NCBI RefSeq assembly: GCF_018388465.1 | Contig: NZ_CP074404.1 | Coordinates: 3,162,001-3,226,000, forward strand | DNA length: 64,000 nucleotides | Reading direction: 5' to 3' | From: Cellulomonas fengjieae | Lineage (GTDB): Bacteria > Actinomycetota > Actinomycetes > Actinomycetales > Cellulomonadaceae | Part shown: in pieces, positions 33,084-40,960 of the stretch | Numbering within the stretch: the stretch's first letter is position 1 | Layout of the letters: each line of letters starts with the position of its first letter | Position numbers and translations under genes: made by a program | The notes under the pieces: generated by a model | Database searches by the model: none | What the model saw: only the letters and a program-made list of their open reading frames with translations | Told to the model about the DNA's origin: nothing

Positions 33084-34421
33084 ATGGCACGCCCCATCAC
33101 GAGCCCCTCCCCCACCTCCGACGTACGCCGGGCCTACGTGCTCGGTGGCAACCGGATCCCGTTCGCCCGCGCCGGCGGACCGTACGTCCGCGCCAGCAAC
33201 CAGGACATGCTCACCGCCGCGATCGACGGCCTGGTCGCGCGGTACGGCCTGCAGGGCGAGCGCATCGGAGAGGTCGCCGCCGGTGCCGTCCTCAAGCACA
33301 GCAAGGACTTCAACCTCACGCGCGAGTCGGTCCTCGGGTCCGCCCTGTCCGCCGAGACCCCCGCGTACGACGTGCAGCAGGCCTGCGCGACCGGCCTGGA
33401 GACCGTCATCTCCCTGAGCAACCAGATCCGCCTCGGCCAGCTCGAGTCCGCGATCGCCGGTGGCGTCGACTCCACGTCGGACGCTCCCATCGCGGTGAGC
33501 AACCGGCTGCGCCGCGCGCTGCTCGACCTGTCGCGGGCACGCACGGTCCCGCAGAAGCTCGCGGCCCTGGCCCAGATCCGCCCCAAGGACCTCGCGCCGT
33601 CGGCCCCGAGCACCGGTGAGCCGCGCACGCACCTGTCGATGGGCGAGCACCAGGCGCTGACCACCGCGCAGTGGGGCATCGCCCGCGAGGCGCAGGACGA
33701 GGTCGCGCTGGCCAGCCACCAGCGGCTCGCCGCCGCGTACGACTCCGGGTTCTTCGACGACCTGGTCACCCCGTTCCGCGGGCTGACGCGCGACGCCAAC
33801 CTGCGCGCCGACTCCTCGCCGGAGAAGCTGGCCAAGCTCAAGCCCGCCTTCGGGCTCGGGCTGGACACGCCCGCGACGATGACGGCCGGCAACTCCACGC
33901 CGCTGTCGGACGGCGCGTCGACGGTGCTGCTGGGGTCCGCCGAGTGGGCCGCGGCGCACGACCTGGTGCCGCTCGCGTCACTGGTGGACGCCGAGGCCGG
34001 CGCGGTGGACTTCGTGCACGGCGACGACGGGCTGCTGATGGCCCCCGCGTTCGCCGTGCCCAGGCTGCTGGCCCGCAACGGGCTGACGCTGGACGACTTC
34101 GACTACGTCGAGATCCACGAGGCGTTCGCCGCCACCGTGCTCACGACGCTGGCCGCGTGGGAGTCCGAGGAGTTCGGGCGCGAGCGCCTCGGGCTGGAGG
34201 GCGCCTTCGGCAAGGTCGACCGCGCGAAGCTCAACGTGCACGGCTCGTCGCTCGCCGCCGGGCACCCGTTCGCCGCGACCGGCGGTCGGATCGTCGCCAC
34301 GATCAGCAAGGAGCTGCACCGCCGCAAGCGGGAGTCCGGCTCCGACGCGCCCGTGCGTGCGCTCGTGTCCGTGTGCGCGGCCGGCGGCCTGGGCCTCACC
34401 GCGATCCTCGAGGCGGCCTGA
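33084..34421 (+). CDS. Acetyl-CoA C-acyltransferase (thiolase, FadI-like)
   Basis: A 445-residue thiolase that cleaves 3-ketoacyl-CoA or condenses acyl-CoAs. The nucleophilic Cys101 lies in DVQQACATGLETV; the other catalytic signatures are EIHEAFAATV, NVHGSSLAAGHPFAATGGR and the second Cys in SVCAAGGLG. The longer length and the SSLAAGHPFAATG motif (rather than GGAIALGHP) place it with trifunctional-enzyme-type FadI thiolases. A GAGAGGA ribosome binding site precedes ATG 33084. It is followed 2 nt later by the FabG-like gene. Confidence 0.92.
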   Translation: MARPITSPSPTSDVRRAYVLGGNRIPFARAGGPYVRASNQDMLTAAIDGLVARYGLQGERIGEVAAGAVLKHSKDFNLTRESVLGSALSAETPAYDVQQACATGLETVISLSNQIRLGQLESAIAGGVDSTSDAPIAVSNRLRRALLDLSRARTVPQKLAALAQIRPKDLAPSAPSTGEPRTHLSMGEHQALTTAQWGIAREAQDEVALASHQRLAAAYDSGFFDDLVTPFRGLTRDANLRADSSPEKLAKLKPAFGLGLDTPATMTAGNSTPLSDGASTVLLGSAEWAAAHDLVPLASLVDAEAGAVDFVHGDDGLLMAPAFAVPRLLARNGLTLDDFDYVEIHEAFAATVLTTLAAWESEEFGRERLGLEGAFGKVDRAKLNVHGSSLAAGHPFAATGGRIVATISKELHRRKRESGSDAPVRALVSVCAAGGLGLTAILEAA

Positions 34422-34423
34422 TC

Positions 34424-35764
34424 ATGACGGACACCTACCTGAACCTGGTCAACAGCGGCGTCACCAAGAAGCTGGCCAAGCAGCTCGGGCTGCCCCAGCC
34501 CGCTCCCCTGCGCCGGTACGAGCCCGGGCAGCCGCTGCTGACCGGCTCCGTGCTGGTGCTCGGGCGCGGACCGGAGTCGGACGCCCTCGCCGGGGTGCTC
34601 TCCGGCGACTGGGACCTCGACGTGCACCGCCACCCGACGCCCGGCACGCGCTACGCCGCCGTCGTGCTGGCCCTCACCGAGCTGACCCACCCGGACCAGC
34701 TGTCGGAGCCGGTGCTCGAGGCCGGCACCGTCCTGAAGTCGCTCCCCCGCGGCAGCCGGGTGGTCACGCTGTCCCGGTCCGCGGTCGCCGACGACGCCCC
34801 CGCGGTCGCGGCGGCACGTCAGGGCGTCGACGGGCTGCTGCGGTCGCTGGCCAAGGAGCTGCGCGGCGGGTCCACGGGCAACGGCATCGTGCTCGCCGCC
34901 GACGTCCCCGTGACCGCCCCGTCGGTGCTCGGTGCGCTGCGGTTCTTCCTGTCCGCCAAGTCCGCGTTCGTCGACGGCCAGCTGCTGGGCGTGGACTCCG
35001 CGGCCGGCTCCGTGCCCGACTGGGACCAGCCGCTGGCCGGCCGGGTCGCGGTCGTCACCGGTGCGGCCCGTGGGATCGGCGCCTCGATCGCCGACACCCT
35101 GGCTCGTGACGGCGCCACCGTCATCGCGGTCGACGTACCGGCCGCCGGGGAGCAGCTGACCACGGTCGCCAACCGCGTGAAGGGCACGGCCCTCCAGCTC
35201 GACGTCACCGCTCCCGATGCGGGGGCCCGGATCCTCGAGCACGCCCTCCAGCGGCACGGGCGGCTCGACATCGTGGTGCACAACGCCGGGATCACCCGCG
35301 ACAAGCTGCTGGCCAACATGTCCCCCGACAAGTGGGACTCGGTCCTCGCCGTGAACATCGCGTCGCAGCTGCGGATCAACGAGGCGCTGCTGACGTCCGG
35401 CGACTTCACGGACGCGCCGCGGATCGTGTCGCTGGCCTCGACGTCGGGCATCGCCGGCAACCGCGGGCAGACCAACTACGCGGCGTCCAAGGGCGGCGTC
35501 ATCGGCATGGTCCGGGCCACCGCACCCCTGCTCGAGGCGTTCGGCGGAACCGCGAACGCGGTCGCCCCCGGGTTCATCGAGACCGAGATGACCGCCCGGA
35601 TCCCCGCCCTGACGCGCCAGGTGGCCCGTCGGCTGAACTCCCTGCAGCAGGGCGGTCAGCCGGTCGACGTGGCCGAGACGGTCGCCTTCCTGGCCTCCCC
35701 GGCCGCGGGCGGCGTCGTGGGGCGCGTGCTGCGCGTCTGCGGCCAGAACATGGTGGGCCAGTGA
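34424..35764 (+). CDS. Two-domain 3-oxoacyl-CoA/ACP reductase (FabG4 type)
   Basis: At 446 residues it is almost twice the length of FabG. The N-terminal 200 residues are a degenerate Rossmann-like domain lacking the glycine motif; the C-terminal SDR domain has VVTGAARGIGASIADTLA, catalytic Ser in SLASTSGIAGNRGQ and the NYAASK active site. This is the architecture of high-molecular-weight FabG4 (Rv0242c) of Mycobacterium, which acts on acyl-CoA and acyl-ACP with NADH. The neighbours, thiolase upstream and MaoC hydratase overlapping downstream, match the mycobacterial gene order. Confidence 0.9.
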   Translation: MTDTYLNLVNSGVTKKLAKQLGLPQPAPLRRYEPGQPLLTGSVLVLGRGPESDALAGVLSGDWDLDVHRHPTPGTRYAAVVLALTELTHPDQLSEPVLEAGTVLKSLPRGSRVVTLSRSAVADDAPAVAAARQGVDGLLRSLAKELRGGSTGNGIVLAADVPVTAPSVLGALRFFLSAKSAFVDGQLLGVDSAAGSVPDWDQPLAGRVAVVTGAARGIGASIADTLARDGATVIAVDVPAAGEQLTTVANRVKGTALQLDVTAPDAGARILEHALQRHGRLDIVVHNAGITRDKLLANMSPDKWDSVLAVNIASQLRINEALLTSGDFTDAPRIVSLASTSGIAGNRGQTNYAASKGGVIGMVRATAPLLEAFGGTANAVAPGFIETEMTARIPALTRQVARRLNSLQQGGQPVDVAETVAFLASPAAGGVVGRVLRVCGQNMVGQ

Positions 35765-36630
35765 CGACGACCGTCGTCCTGCCGGGCGTGCCCGGGCTCG
35801 GCGGGCTGTACGCCCGCGGGGCCGCCCTGTCGGTGGCGCATCGCATCCGACCCGGCGCCCGAACCCTGCCGGACGTGGAGTACGTGGTCCGCGGGGTCAC
35901 GGCCGACGCGGAGCACCTGACCGCGTACCAGCACCTGGTCGGGGAGTCCGCCTCGGACCTGCTCCCGGCGGGCTTCGTGCACGTGCTGGCGTTCCCCGTG
36001 GCCACCGCCGTCATGGCCCGGCCCGACTTCCCCCTGCCGCTGGTCGGGCTGGTGCACCTGGCCAACCGGGTGACGCAGCTGCGGCCCTTGTCGCTCGGCA
36101 CACCGTTCGACGTGCGGGCGACCGCGGCCGACCTGCGCCCCCACCGGTCGGGGACGCAGGTCGACCTGGTGACGGAGGTGTCGGTCGACGGCACCGTGGC
36201 CTGGCGCGGGGTCTCCACCTACCTGGCCCGCGGCGTGCAGCCGGCCGGGACCGCCTCGGACGAGGCGCCGGAGCCGTTCGTCCCGCCGGTGCCGACCGGC
36301 CGCTGGTCGCTCGACGCCGGGACCGGTCGCCGGTACGCAGCCGTCTCGGGAGACCGCAACCCCATCCACCTGTCCGCGCTGTCGGCGAAGGCGCTCGGGT
36401 TCCCGCGGGCCATCGCGCACGGCATGTACACGGCGTCCCGGGCGCTGGCCGACGTCGGCGCCCGCCGCGGCGACGCCTTCGACTGGACCGTCGACTTCGC
36501 CAAGCCGGTGCTCCTGCCCGGGACCGTGACCGTCCGCATCGCTCGATCCGGCGAGGGGTTCACGTTCGCCGGCTGGAACGCGCGCTCCGGCAAGCCGTAC
36601 CTCACCGGATCGGTCGTCCCGCTCGCCTGA
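35761..36630 (+). CDS. MaoC-family (R)-specific enoyl hydratase / dehydratase
   Basis: A 289-residue double hot-dog protein. The hydratase-2 motif is YAAVSGDRNPIHLSALSAK (Asp and His catalytic pair), followed by GFPRAIAHGMYTASRAL. The N-terminal half is the non-catalytic hot-dog. It resembles HtdX (Rv0241c), which dehydrates (R)-3-hydroxyacyl-CoA/ACP. GTG 35761 overlaps the FabG4-like stop by 4 nt. Together thiolase, reductase and hydratase can run beta-oxidation or its reverse; the direction is not determined by sequence. Confidence 0.9.
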   Translation: MTTTVVLPGVPGLGGLYARGAALSVAHRIRPGARTLPDVEYVVRGVTADAEHLTAYQHLVGESASDLLPAGFVHVLAFPVATAVMARPDFPLPLVGLVHLANRVTQLRPLSLGTPFDVRATAADLRPHRSGTQVDLVTEVSVDGTVAWRGVSTYLARGVQPAGTASDEAPEPFVPPVPTGRWSLDAGTGRRYAAVSGDRNPIHLSALSAKALGFPRAIAHGMYTASRALADVGARRGDAFDWTVDFAKPVLLPGTVTVRIARSGEGFTFAGWNARSGKPYLTGSVVPLA

Positions 36631-36675
36631 GTCCGCTGTCCCGGGCCGCTTCTTGACCCGGGACAGCGGACTCAG
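36627..36675 (+). terminator. Terminator hairpin overlapping the maoC stop codon
   Basis: A perfect 19-bp stem (36627-36645 with 36657-36675; outer bases CTGAGTCCGC/GCGGACTCAG) around an 11-nt loop CCGCTTCTTGA. The stop codon TGA at 36628-36630 is inside the left arm. It ends 30 nt before the stop of the convergent fasciclin gene and can serve both. Confidence 0.85.
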
Positions 36676-36704
36676 CCGCGCGGGCGACCGCGCGGTCGAG
36701 ACGA

Positions 36705-37343
36705 TCAGAGGTCGGCCGGACGCAGCACCGCCGTGATCCCGTGCGCGATCTGCACGTTGCCGGCGTTCAGGTCGAGCTTGCCGGGGACGAGGAACGGGTT
36801 CAGGTCGTTGCGGTCCTGGTCCCGCAGCTGCACGACGCCGAACCGCTTCGAGATCACGTCGACCCGGAAGGTTCCGCCCTGGGCGGTCGTGAGGTCAGCG
36901 TTGTCGCTGGCCAGCGCCGTGCCGGAGTCGATGGTCGCGCCCGGCACCACGTGGTAGAGCAGCACCTGCTCGATCGCGTCGATGCCGACGGCACCGGCCA
37001 GCGCGGTCAGCACCTGCTCCTCGGAGCCGTACCACCGGTGCGTGAGGTCCTTGGCCAGGAACTGGAACGCGCGGTCGTTGGGCAGGAACGCGGTCAGCGG
37101 GACGGTGCCGTCGGCGAGCACGGCGACCGGGCTGGTCGGCTTGGCGGCGAGCACCGCACCGACGGCCTGGTCCAGGATGTCGAAGTCGCGCCAGCTCCGA
37201 TCGAAGGTGTCCCCGTCCGAGGCGAGCAGGGCAGCCAGGCTGGACGTGCCCGTGGGGGCGGCGCTCGCGCTGGGTGCGAGTGCGGCTCCCGCACCGACCA
37301 GGCCGGTGGCGAGGAGGGCGGAGAGCGTGCGACGGATCCTCAT
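36705..37343 (-). CDS. Secreted fasciclin (FAS1) domain protein
   Basis: A 212-residue exported protein: signal peptide about 1-28 (MRIRRTLSALLATGLVGAGA, then PSASA), then one FAS1 domain with the H1 motif VPLTAFLPNDRAFQFLAKDL and the H2 motif VLLYHVVPGATIDSGTAL, ending ITAVLRP. FAS1 domains mediate adhesion or matrix contacts; bacterial roles are mostly undefined. ATG 37343 has an AAGGAG ribosome binding site and begins a clear signal peptide, so the longer upstream frame is rejected. No lipobox or sortase motif is seen. Confidence 0.9.
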   Translation of the reverse strand: MRIRRTLSALLATGLVGAGAALAPSASAAPTGTSSLAALLASDGDTFDRSWRDFDILDQAVGAVLAAKPTSPVAVLADGTVPLTAFLPNDRAFQFLAKDLTHRWYGSEEQVLTALAGAVGIDAIEQVLLYHVVPGATIDSGTALASDNADLTTAQGGTFRVDVISKRFGVVQLRDQDRNDLNPFLVPGKLDLNAGNVQIAHGITAVLRPADL

Positions 37344-37463
37344 GGTGACTCCTTGCGGACGACGGTCACGGCCGACGCCCTGCGCCGCACCGCGCGGGCG
37401 CCCGGACAGCGCCCTGTGACCTTCTTCGCCCGACACCCGCCCCGTGGATGCAGGAGTGGGCGG

Positions 37464-38858
37464 TCAGTCGTCCAGGGCCGGGCCGCAGGCGGCTGCCGCG
37501 GTGGCCGCCAGGCGGTCGAGGCCGTGCACCGCGAGCAGCGGGCGGGTGTCGTCGACGACCGCCCAGCAGCCGTCCACCACCTCGTACCGGACCGCCGGAC
37601 CGGTCGCCAGGTACGCGGTCAGCGCGGTGACCAGGCGGTCGACCGCCTCGCTCGTGGTGCCCACGCCCACCGACGCGCGGATCGCCCCACCCGTGGCCCC
37701 GAGGTGCGCGAGCAACGGGTGCGCGCAGAAGCGGCCGTCACGCACCCCGATGCCGTGCTCGGCCGCCAGGAATGCGGCGACCAGGCCCGGGTCGTGACCC
37801 GGCACGGTGAAGGTGAGCACGCCGACGGGTGCGTCGGAGTCCGGCCAGATCCGCGCGACCTCGACGCCGTCGATCCCCGACAGCCCCGCGACCAGGCGCG
37901 CGCGGAGCGCCTCCTCGTGCGCGGCGAGCGCACCGGCCGGCAGGGCCGCCAGCCGGTCGCACGCCTCCGCGAGCGCGATCGCCCCGATCACGTTGGGCGA
38001 CCCGGCCTCGTGCCGCGCCGGCGCCGGCTGCCACACCGTCCGATCGGCCCGCACGTCGCGCACCGCACCTCCCCCTGCGAGGTACGGCGTGCCCGTGTCG
38101 AGCCAGTCGCGGCGGCCGACGAGGGCCCCCGCGCCGAACGGTGCGTAGGTCTTGTGGCCCGAGAACGCGACGTAGTCGACGTCGGTCTGCGCCAGGGAGA
38201 AGCCGCGGTGCGGCACCAGCTGGGCGCCGTCGACGGCCACCCGTGTACCGGCGGCGTGGGCGAGCGCGACCACCCGGTCGATCGGCAGCGCCTCGCCCGT
38301 GACGTTCGAGGCGCCGGTGATCGTCAGCAGCGCGTACGGCAGGCGGGCGAGCTCGCTCCCCAGGGCGACGAGCGTGCCGGCCACCGTGTCCTTGATGGGC
38401 AGGATCGTCGTGCGGTTGCCGTGCCGCTCGGACGACTGCACCCAGGGCAGCAGGTTGGCGTGGTGCTCGGCGTCCAGCACCAGGACGCGACCGCCGTCCG
38501 GCACCACCCCGGCCAGCAGGTTGAGCGAGTCGGTGGTGTTGCGCGTGACGATGGCGACGTCGTCGGGACGCGCGTCCACGAACCGCGCGATCGTCTCGCG
38601 CGCCGACTCGTAGAGCGCGGTCGACACCTGGGACAGGTACCCGGCCCCGCGGTGCACGGACGCGTACAGCGGGAGCACCTCGGTCACGCGGGCTGCGACG
38701 GCCTCCAGCGCGGGCGCGCTCGCGGCGTAGTCGAGGTTCGCGTAGACGCGGTGGGTGCCGTCCACGAGCGGGACGGTGGTGGCTCCCCCGACCACGGGCA
38801 GCAGGGCGCTCACCTCGTCGGTGGGGGTGCGCGTGAGTCGCTCGGCGATGACGGACAT
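37464..38858 (-). CDS. Class-V PLP aminotransferase (cysteine desulfurase-like)
   Basis: A 464-residue fold-type-I PLP enzyme. The PLP lysine is in FSGHKTYAPFGAG, with TITGASNVTGEALP and RVAVDGAQLVPHRGF as conserved cofactor contacts. The N-terminus NLDYAASAPALEAV resembles SufS/CsdA, and the candidate sulfur Cys lies in GRFCAHPLL. It is about 50 residues longer than SufS, with a C-terminal tail ending ACGPALDD. ATG 38858 has GGAGG 7 nt upstream. Its leader is a SAM-IV riboswitch, linking it to methionine/SAM-controlled sulfur metabolism. No suf genes are adjacent, so an Fe-S assembly role is not implied. Confidence 0.88.
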   Translation of the reverse strand: MSVIAERLTRTPTDEVSALLPVVGGATTVPLVDGTHRVYANLDYAASAPALEAVAARVTEVLPLYASVHRGAGYLSQVSTALYESARETIARFVDARPDDVAIVTRNTTDSLNLLAGVVPDGGRVLVLDAEHHANLLPWVQSSERHGNRTTILPIKDTVAGTLVALGSELARLPYALLTITGASNVTGEALPIDRVVALAHAAGTRVAVDGAQLVPHRGFSLAQTDVDYVAFSGHKTYAPFGAGALVGRRDWLDTGTPYLAGGGAVRDVRADRTVWQPAPARHEAGSPNVIGAIALAEACDRLAALPAGALAAHEEALRARLVAGLSGIDGVEVARIWPDSDAPVGVLTFTVPGHDPGLVAAFLAAEHGIGVRDGRFCAHPLLAHLGATGGAIRASVGVGTTSEAVDRLVTALTAYLATGPAVRYEVVDGCWAVVDDTRPLLAVHGLDRLAATAAAACGPALDD

Positions 38859-38935
38859 GGTGGGTCCTCCGACAGATCCGGGGGAACACCAGGTGTGGTG
38901 GGACCCCGCGCTTGCCGGCCCCGGACGGGGCACGG

Positions 38936-39019
38936 CCAGGTCGTCACCCGGGGCACCCCACCGCGGAGGAGGGTTGCCGGCCAGCGAGCCGGGGCTTGAC
39001 GCTGGCGCTCATGACCTGG
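38936..39019 (-). promoter_or_regulatory. SAM-IV riboswitch aptamer in the aminotransferase leader
   Basis: Read on the minus strand, CCAGGTC (39019-39013 region) pairs with GACCTGG (38942-38936) as P1. The interior contains GAGCGCCAGCGTCAAGCCCC, the complementary CGCTGG, GGCTCGCTGGCCGGCAACCC and GGTGGGGTGCCCCGGGTGA, in the order and wording of the SAM-IV consensus from Actinomycetales. Downstream, GGGGTCC near 38905 can pair with GGACCC (38867-38862) that covers part of the aminotransferase ribosome binding site, so control is probably translational. TTGACA at 39053-39048 (minus) is a consensus -35 at the right distance. Confidence 0.9.
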
Positions 39020-39099
39020 GTCGAGCCTCCCGGCACCGTCGGCGACCTGTCAACGAGGCTCGGCCGTCGTCTCGCCAGCCGGGACGGCTTGTCCACCAC

Positions 39100-39129
39100 T
39101 TGGAAGGCGGTCCCCGCCGCGCGTAGCAT
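39100..39129 (+). promoter_or_regulatory. Promoter of the SAM-I controlled rhodanese-metZ operon
   Basis: TTGGAA (39100-39105) and TAGCAT (39124-39129) with an 18-nt spacer. The predicted start, about 39136, falls at the first base pairs of the S-box aptamer. Confidence 0.65.
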
Positions 39130-39137
39130 CGCCGCAC

Positions 39138-39230
39138 CATCCAGAGCGGCCGAGAGATCTGGCTCGACGACGCCGCAGCAACCCGCGGGCACCACGTGCC
39201 CGGTGCAGGGTGCTACCGCCAGGACCGATG
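39138..39230 (+). promoter_or_regulatory. SAM-I (S-box) riboswitch aptamer in the rhodanese leader
   Basis: CATC (39138-39141) pairs with GATG (39227-39230) as the end of P1. Conserved S-box segments follow in order: CCAGAGCGGCCGAGAGATCTG, then ACGACGCCGCAGCAACCC (P2 and pseudoknot partner), a hairpin GGGCACCACGTGCCC, and GGTGCTACCGCC, ending GATGAGACGAGG. The last bases are the ribosome binding site of the rhodanese gene, 15 nt after the aptamer, so SAM binding probably hides the site. The first segment is quoted at one base over the usual core for context. Confidence 0.9.
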
Positions 39231-39244
39231 AGACGAGGCTTTCC

Positions 39245-39658
39245 ATGAGCTACGCCGGTGACCTGACCCCCGAGCAGGCCTGGGACCTGTTGACGTCCGA
39301 CGAGAACGCCGTCCTCGTCGACGTGCGGACCGACGCCGAGTGGCGCTACGTCGGCATCCCCGACGCCGGGCCGATCGACGGGCGGGCAGCGCTCGTCGAG
39401 TGGGTGTCGTACCCGAGCGGCCGGCCCAACCCGCGGTTCCTCGACCAGCTCGCCGACGCGGGTGTCACGGCCGGCCGACCCGTCGTGTTCCTGTGCCGCT
39501 CGGGCGTGCGCTCGATCGCGGCCGCGCAGGCGGCGACCGCTGCGGGCCTCGGTCCGGCGTACAACGTCCTGCACGGCTTCGAGGGCGACGTCGGACCCGA
39601 CGGCCACCGCGGACACGAGGGTTGGCGCGCGGCCGGCCTGCCCTGGCGGCAGGTGTGA
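39245..39658 (+). CDS. Rhodanese-like sulfurtransferase
   Basis: A 137-residue single-domain rhodanese. NAVLVDVRTDAEWRYVGIPD is the CH2A-type motif, and the catalytic Cys sits in the loop FLCRSGVRSIAAA. It would carry a persulfide. The ATG follows the SAM-I aptamer directly, and its stop overlaps the metZ start by 4 nt, so it is coupled to the sulfhydrylase. Rhodanese-metZ pairs are recurrent in Actinobacteria and Proteobacteria, suggesting sulfur delivery or detoxification around homocysteine synthesis; the exact donor is unknown. Confidence 0.92.
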   Translation: MSYAGDLTPEQAWDLLTSDENAVLVDVRTDAEWRYVGIPDAGPIDGRAALVEWVSYPSGRPNPRFLDQLADAGVTAGRPVVFLCRSGVRSIAAAQAATAAGLGPAYNVLHGFEGDVGPDGHRGHEGWRAAGLPWRQV

Positions 39659-40929
39659 GCCCGGCAGGTGCGAGCGGTCGGCGCGTCCCCGGCCCGGCCG
39701 ACTGGGACGACCGCCGCAGCCCGCACGACCAGCTGCGCCCCGACACGCTCGCCGTGCGCGGCGGGCTCGTGCGCTCGCAGTTCAACGAGACGTCCGAGGC
39801 GCTGTTCCTCACGCAGGGCTACGTGTACGACACGGCCGCCGAGGCCGAGGCCGCCTTCGCCGGCCAGGCGGACCGGTTCCTGTACTCCCGCTACGGCAAC
39901 CCGACCGTGTCCACCTTCGAGGAGCGCCTGAGGCTGCTCGAGGGCGCCGAGGCGGCGTACGCGACCGCCACCGGCATGTCGGCGGTGTTCACCTCGCTCG
40001 CGGCCCTCGTGCAGTCGGGATCGCGGATCGTGTCCGCGCGGGCGCTGTTCGGGTCCACCGTCGTGATCTTCGAGGAGATCCTGGCCAAGTGGGGTGTGAC
40101 CACCGACTACGTCGACGGACACGAGCTGGCGCAGTGGCAGGAGGCGCTGGCGACGCCCGCGGACGTCGTGTTCTTCGAGACGCCGTCCAACCCGATGCAG
40201 GACCTGGTCGACGTCGCGGCCGTCAGTCGGCTCGCGCACGCGGCGGGCGCGACGGTGGTCGTCGACAACGTCTTCGCGACACCGGTGCTGTCCCGCCCGC
40301 TGGAGCTGGGCGCCGACGTGGTCGTGTACTCGGCCACCAAGCACATCGACGGGCAGGGCCGCGTGCTCGGCGGCGCGATCCTGGGCAGCGACGAGTACAT
40401 CCACGGGCCCGTCCAGACGCTCATCCGCAACACGGGTCCGTCGCTGTCGGCCTTCAACGCGTGGGTGCTGCTCAAGGGCCTGGAGACGCTCTCCCTGCGG
40501 GTGCGCCACCAGACCGCGTCGGCCCTGCGGGTGGCGACCTGGCTGGAGCAGCAGCCCGGCGTCGCGCTCGTCCGCTACCCGTACCTGCCCTCGCACCCGC
40601 AGCACGCGCTCGCGCTCGCGCAGCAGTCCGGTGGCGGCACGGTGGTCACGTTCAACCTGGTGGTGCCGGACGACGCGACGGCCGACGTCGCCAAGAAGGT
40701 CACCTTCGGCGTGCTCGACGCCCTGCGGGTCGTCGACATCTCCAACAACCTGGGCGACGCCAAGTCGCTGGTCACCCACCCCGCCACGACGACGCACCGC
40801 AAGCTCGGTCCCGACGGCCGCGCGGCGGTCGGCATCGGCGAGTCCACGGTCCGGCTGTCGGTGGGCCTCGAGGACCCCGCCGACCTGATCGAGGACCTCG
40901 CGCAGGCGCTCGACACGCTCTCGGACTGA
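39655..40929 (+). CDS. metZ: O-succinylhomoserine (or O-acetylhomoserine) sulfhydrylase
   Basis: A 424-residue Cys/Met-metabolism PLP enzyme that forms homocysteine from an activated homoserine and sulfide. Key motifs are QGYVYDTAAEAEAAFAG, the RYGNPTV motif (SRYGNPTVSTFEERL), PSNPMQDLVDVAA, and the PLP lysine in YSATKHIDGQGR; the stretch GRVLGGAILG favours MetZ over cystathionine gamma-synthase. GTG 39655 overlaps the rhodanese stop. It lies under the SAM-I riboswitch, as expected for a methionine-pathway enzyme. Succinyl or acetyl preference is not decided by sequence. Confidence 0.93.
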   Translation: MSPAGASGRRVPGPADWDDRRSPHDQLRPDTLAVRGGLVRSQFNETSEALFLTQGYVYDTAAEAEAAFAGQADRFLYSRYGNPTVSTFEERLRLLEGAEAAYATATGMSAVFTSLAALVQSGSRIVSARALFGSTVVIFEEILAKWGVTTDYVDGHELAQWQEALATPADVVFFETPSNPMQDLVDVAAVSRLAHAAGATVVVDNVFATPVLSRPLELGADVVVYSATKHIDGQGRVLGGAILGSDEYIHGPVQTLIRNTGPSLSAFNAWVLLKGLETLSLRVRHQTASALRVATWLEQQPGVALVRYPYLPSHPQHALALAQQSGGGTVVTFNLVVPDDATADVAKKVTFGVLDALRVVDISNNLGDAKSLVTHPATTTHRKLGPDGRAAVGIGESTVRLSVGLEDPADLIEDLAQALDTLSD

Positions 40930-40960
40930 CCGCGGCGCCCGGGCGCGGTTGACTGACGTC

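Noticed and set aside
38912..39244. Upstream extension of the rhodanese gene into the divergent gap
   Set aside because: The sequence is explained by the SAM-I aptamer and, on the other strand, SAM-IV; the ribosome binding site and the rhodanese domain start at 39245.
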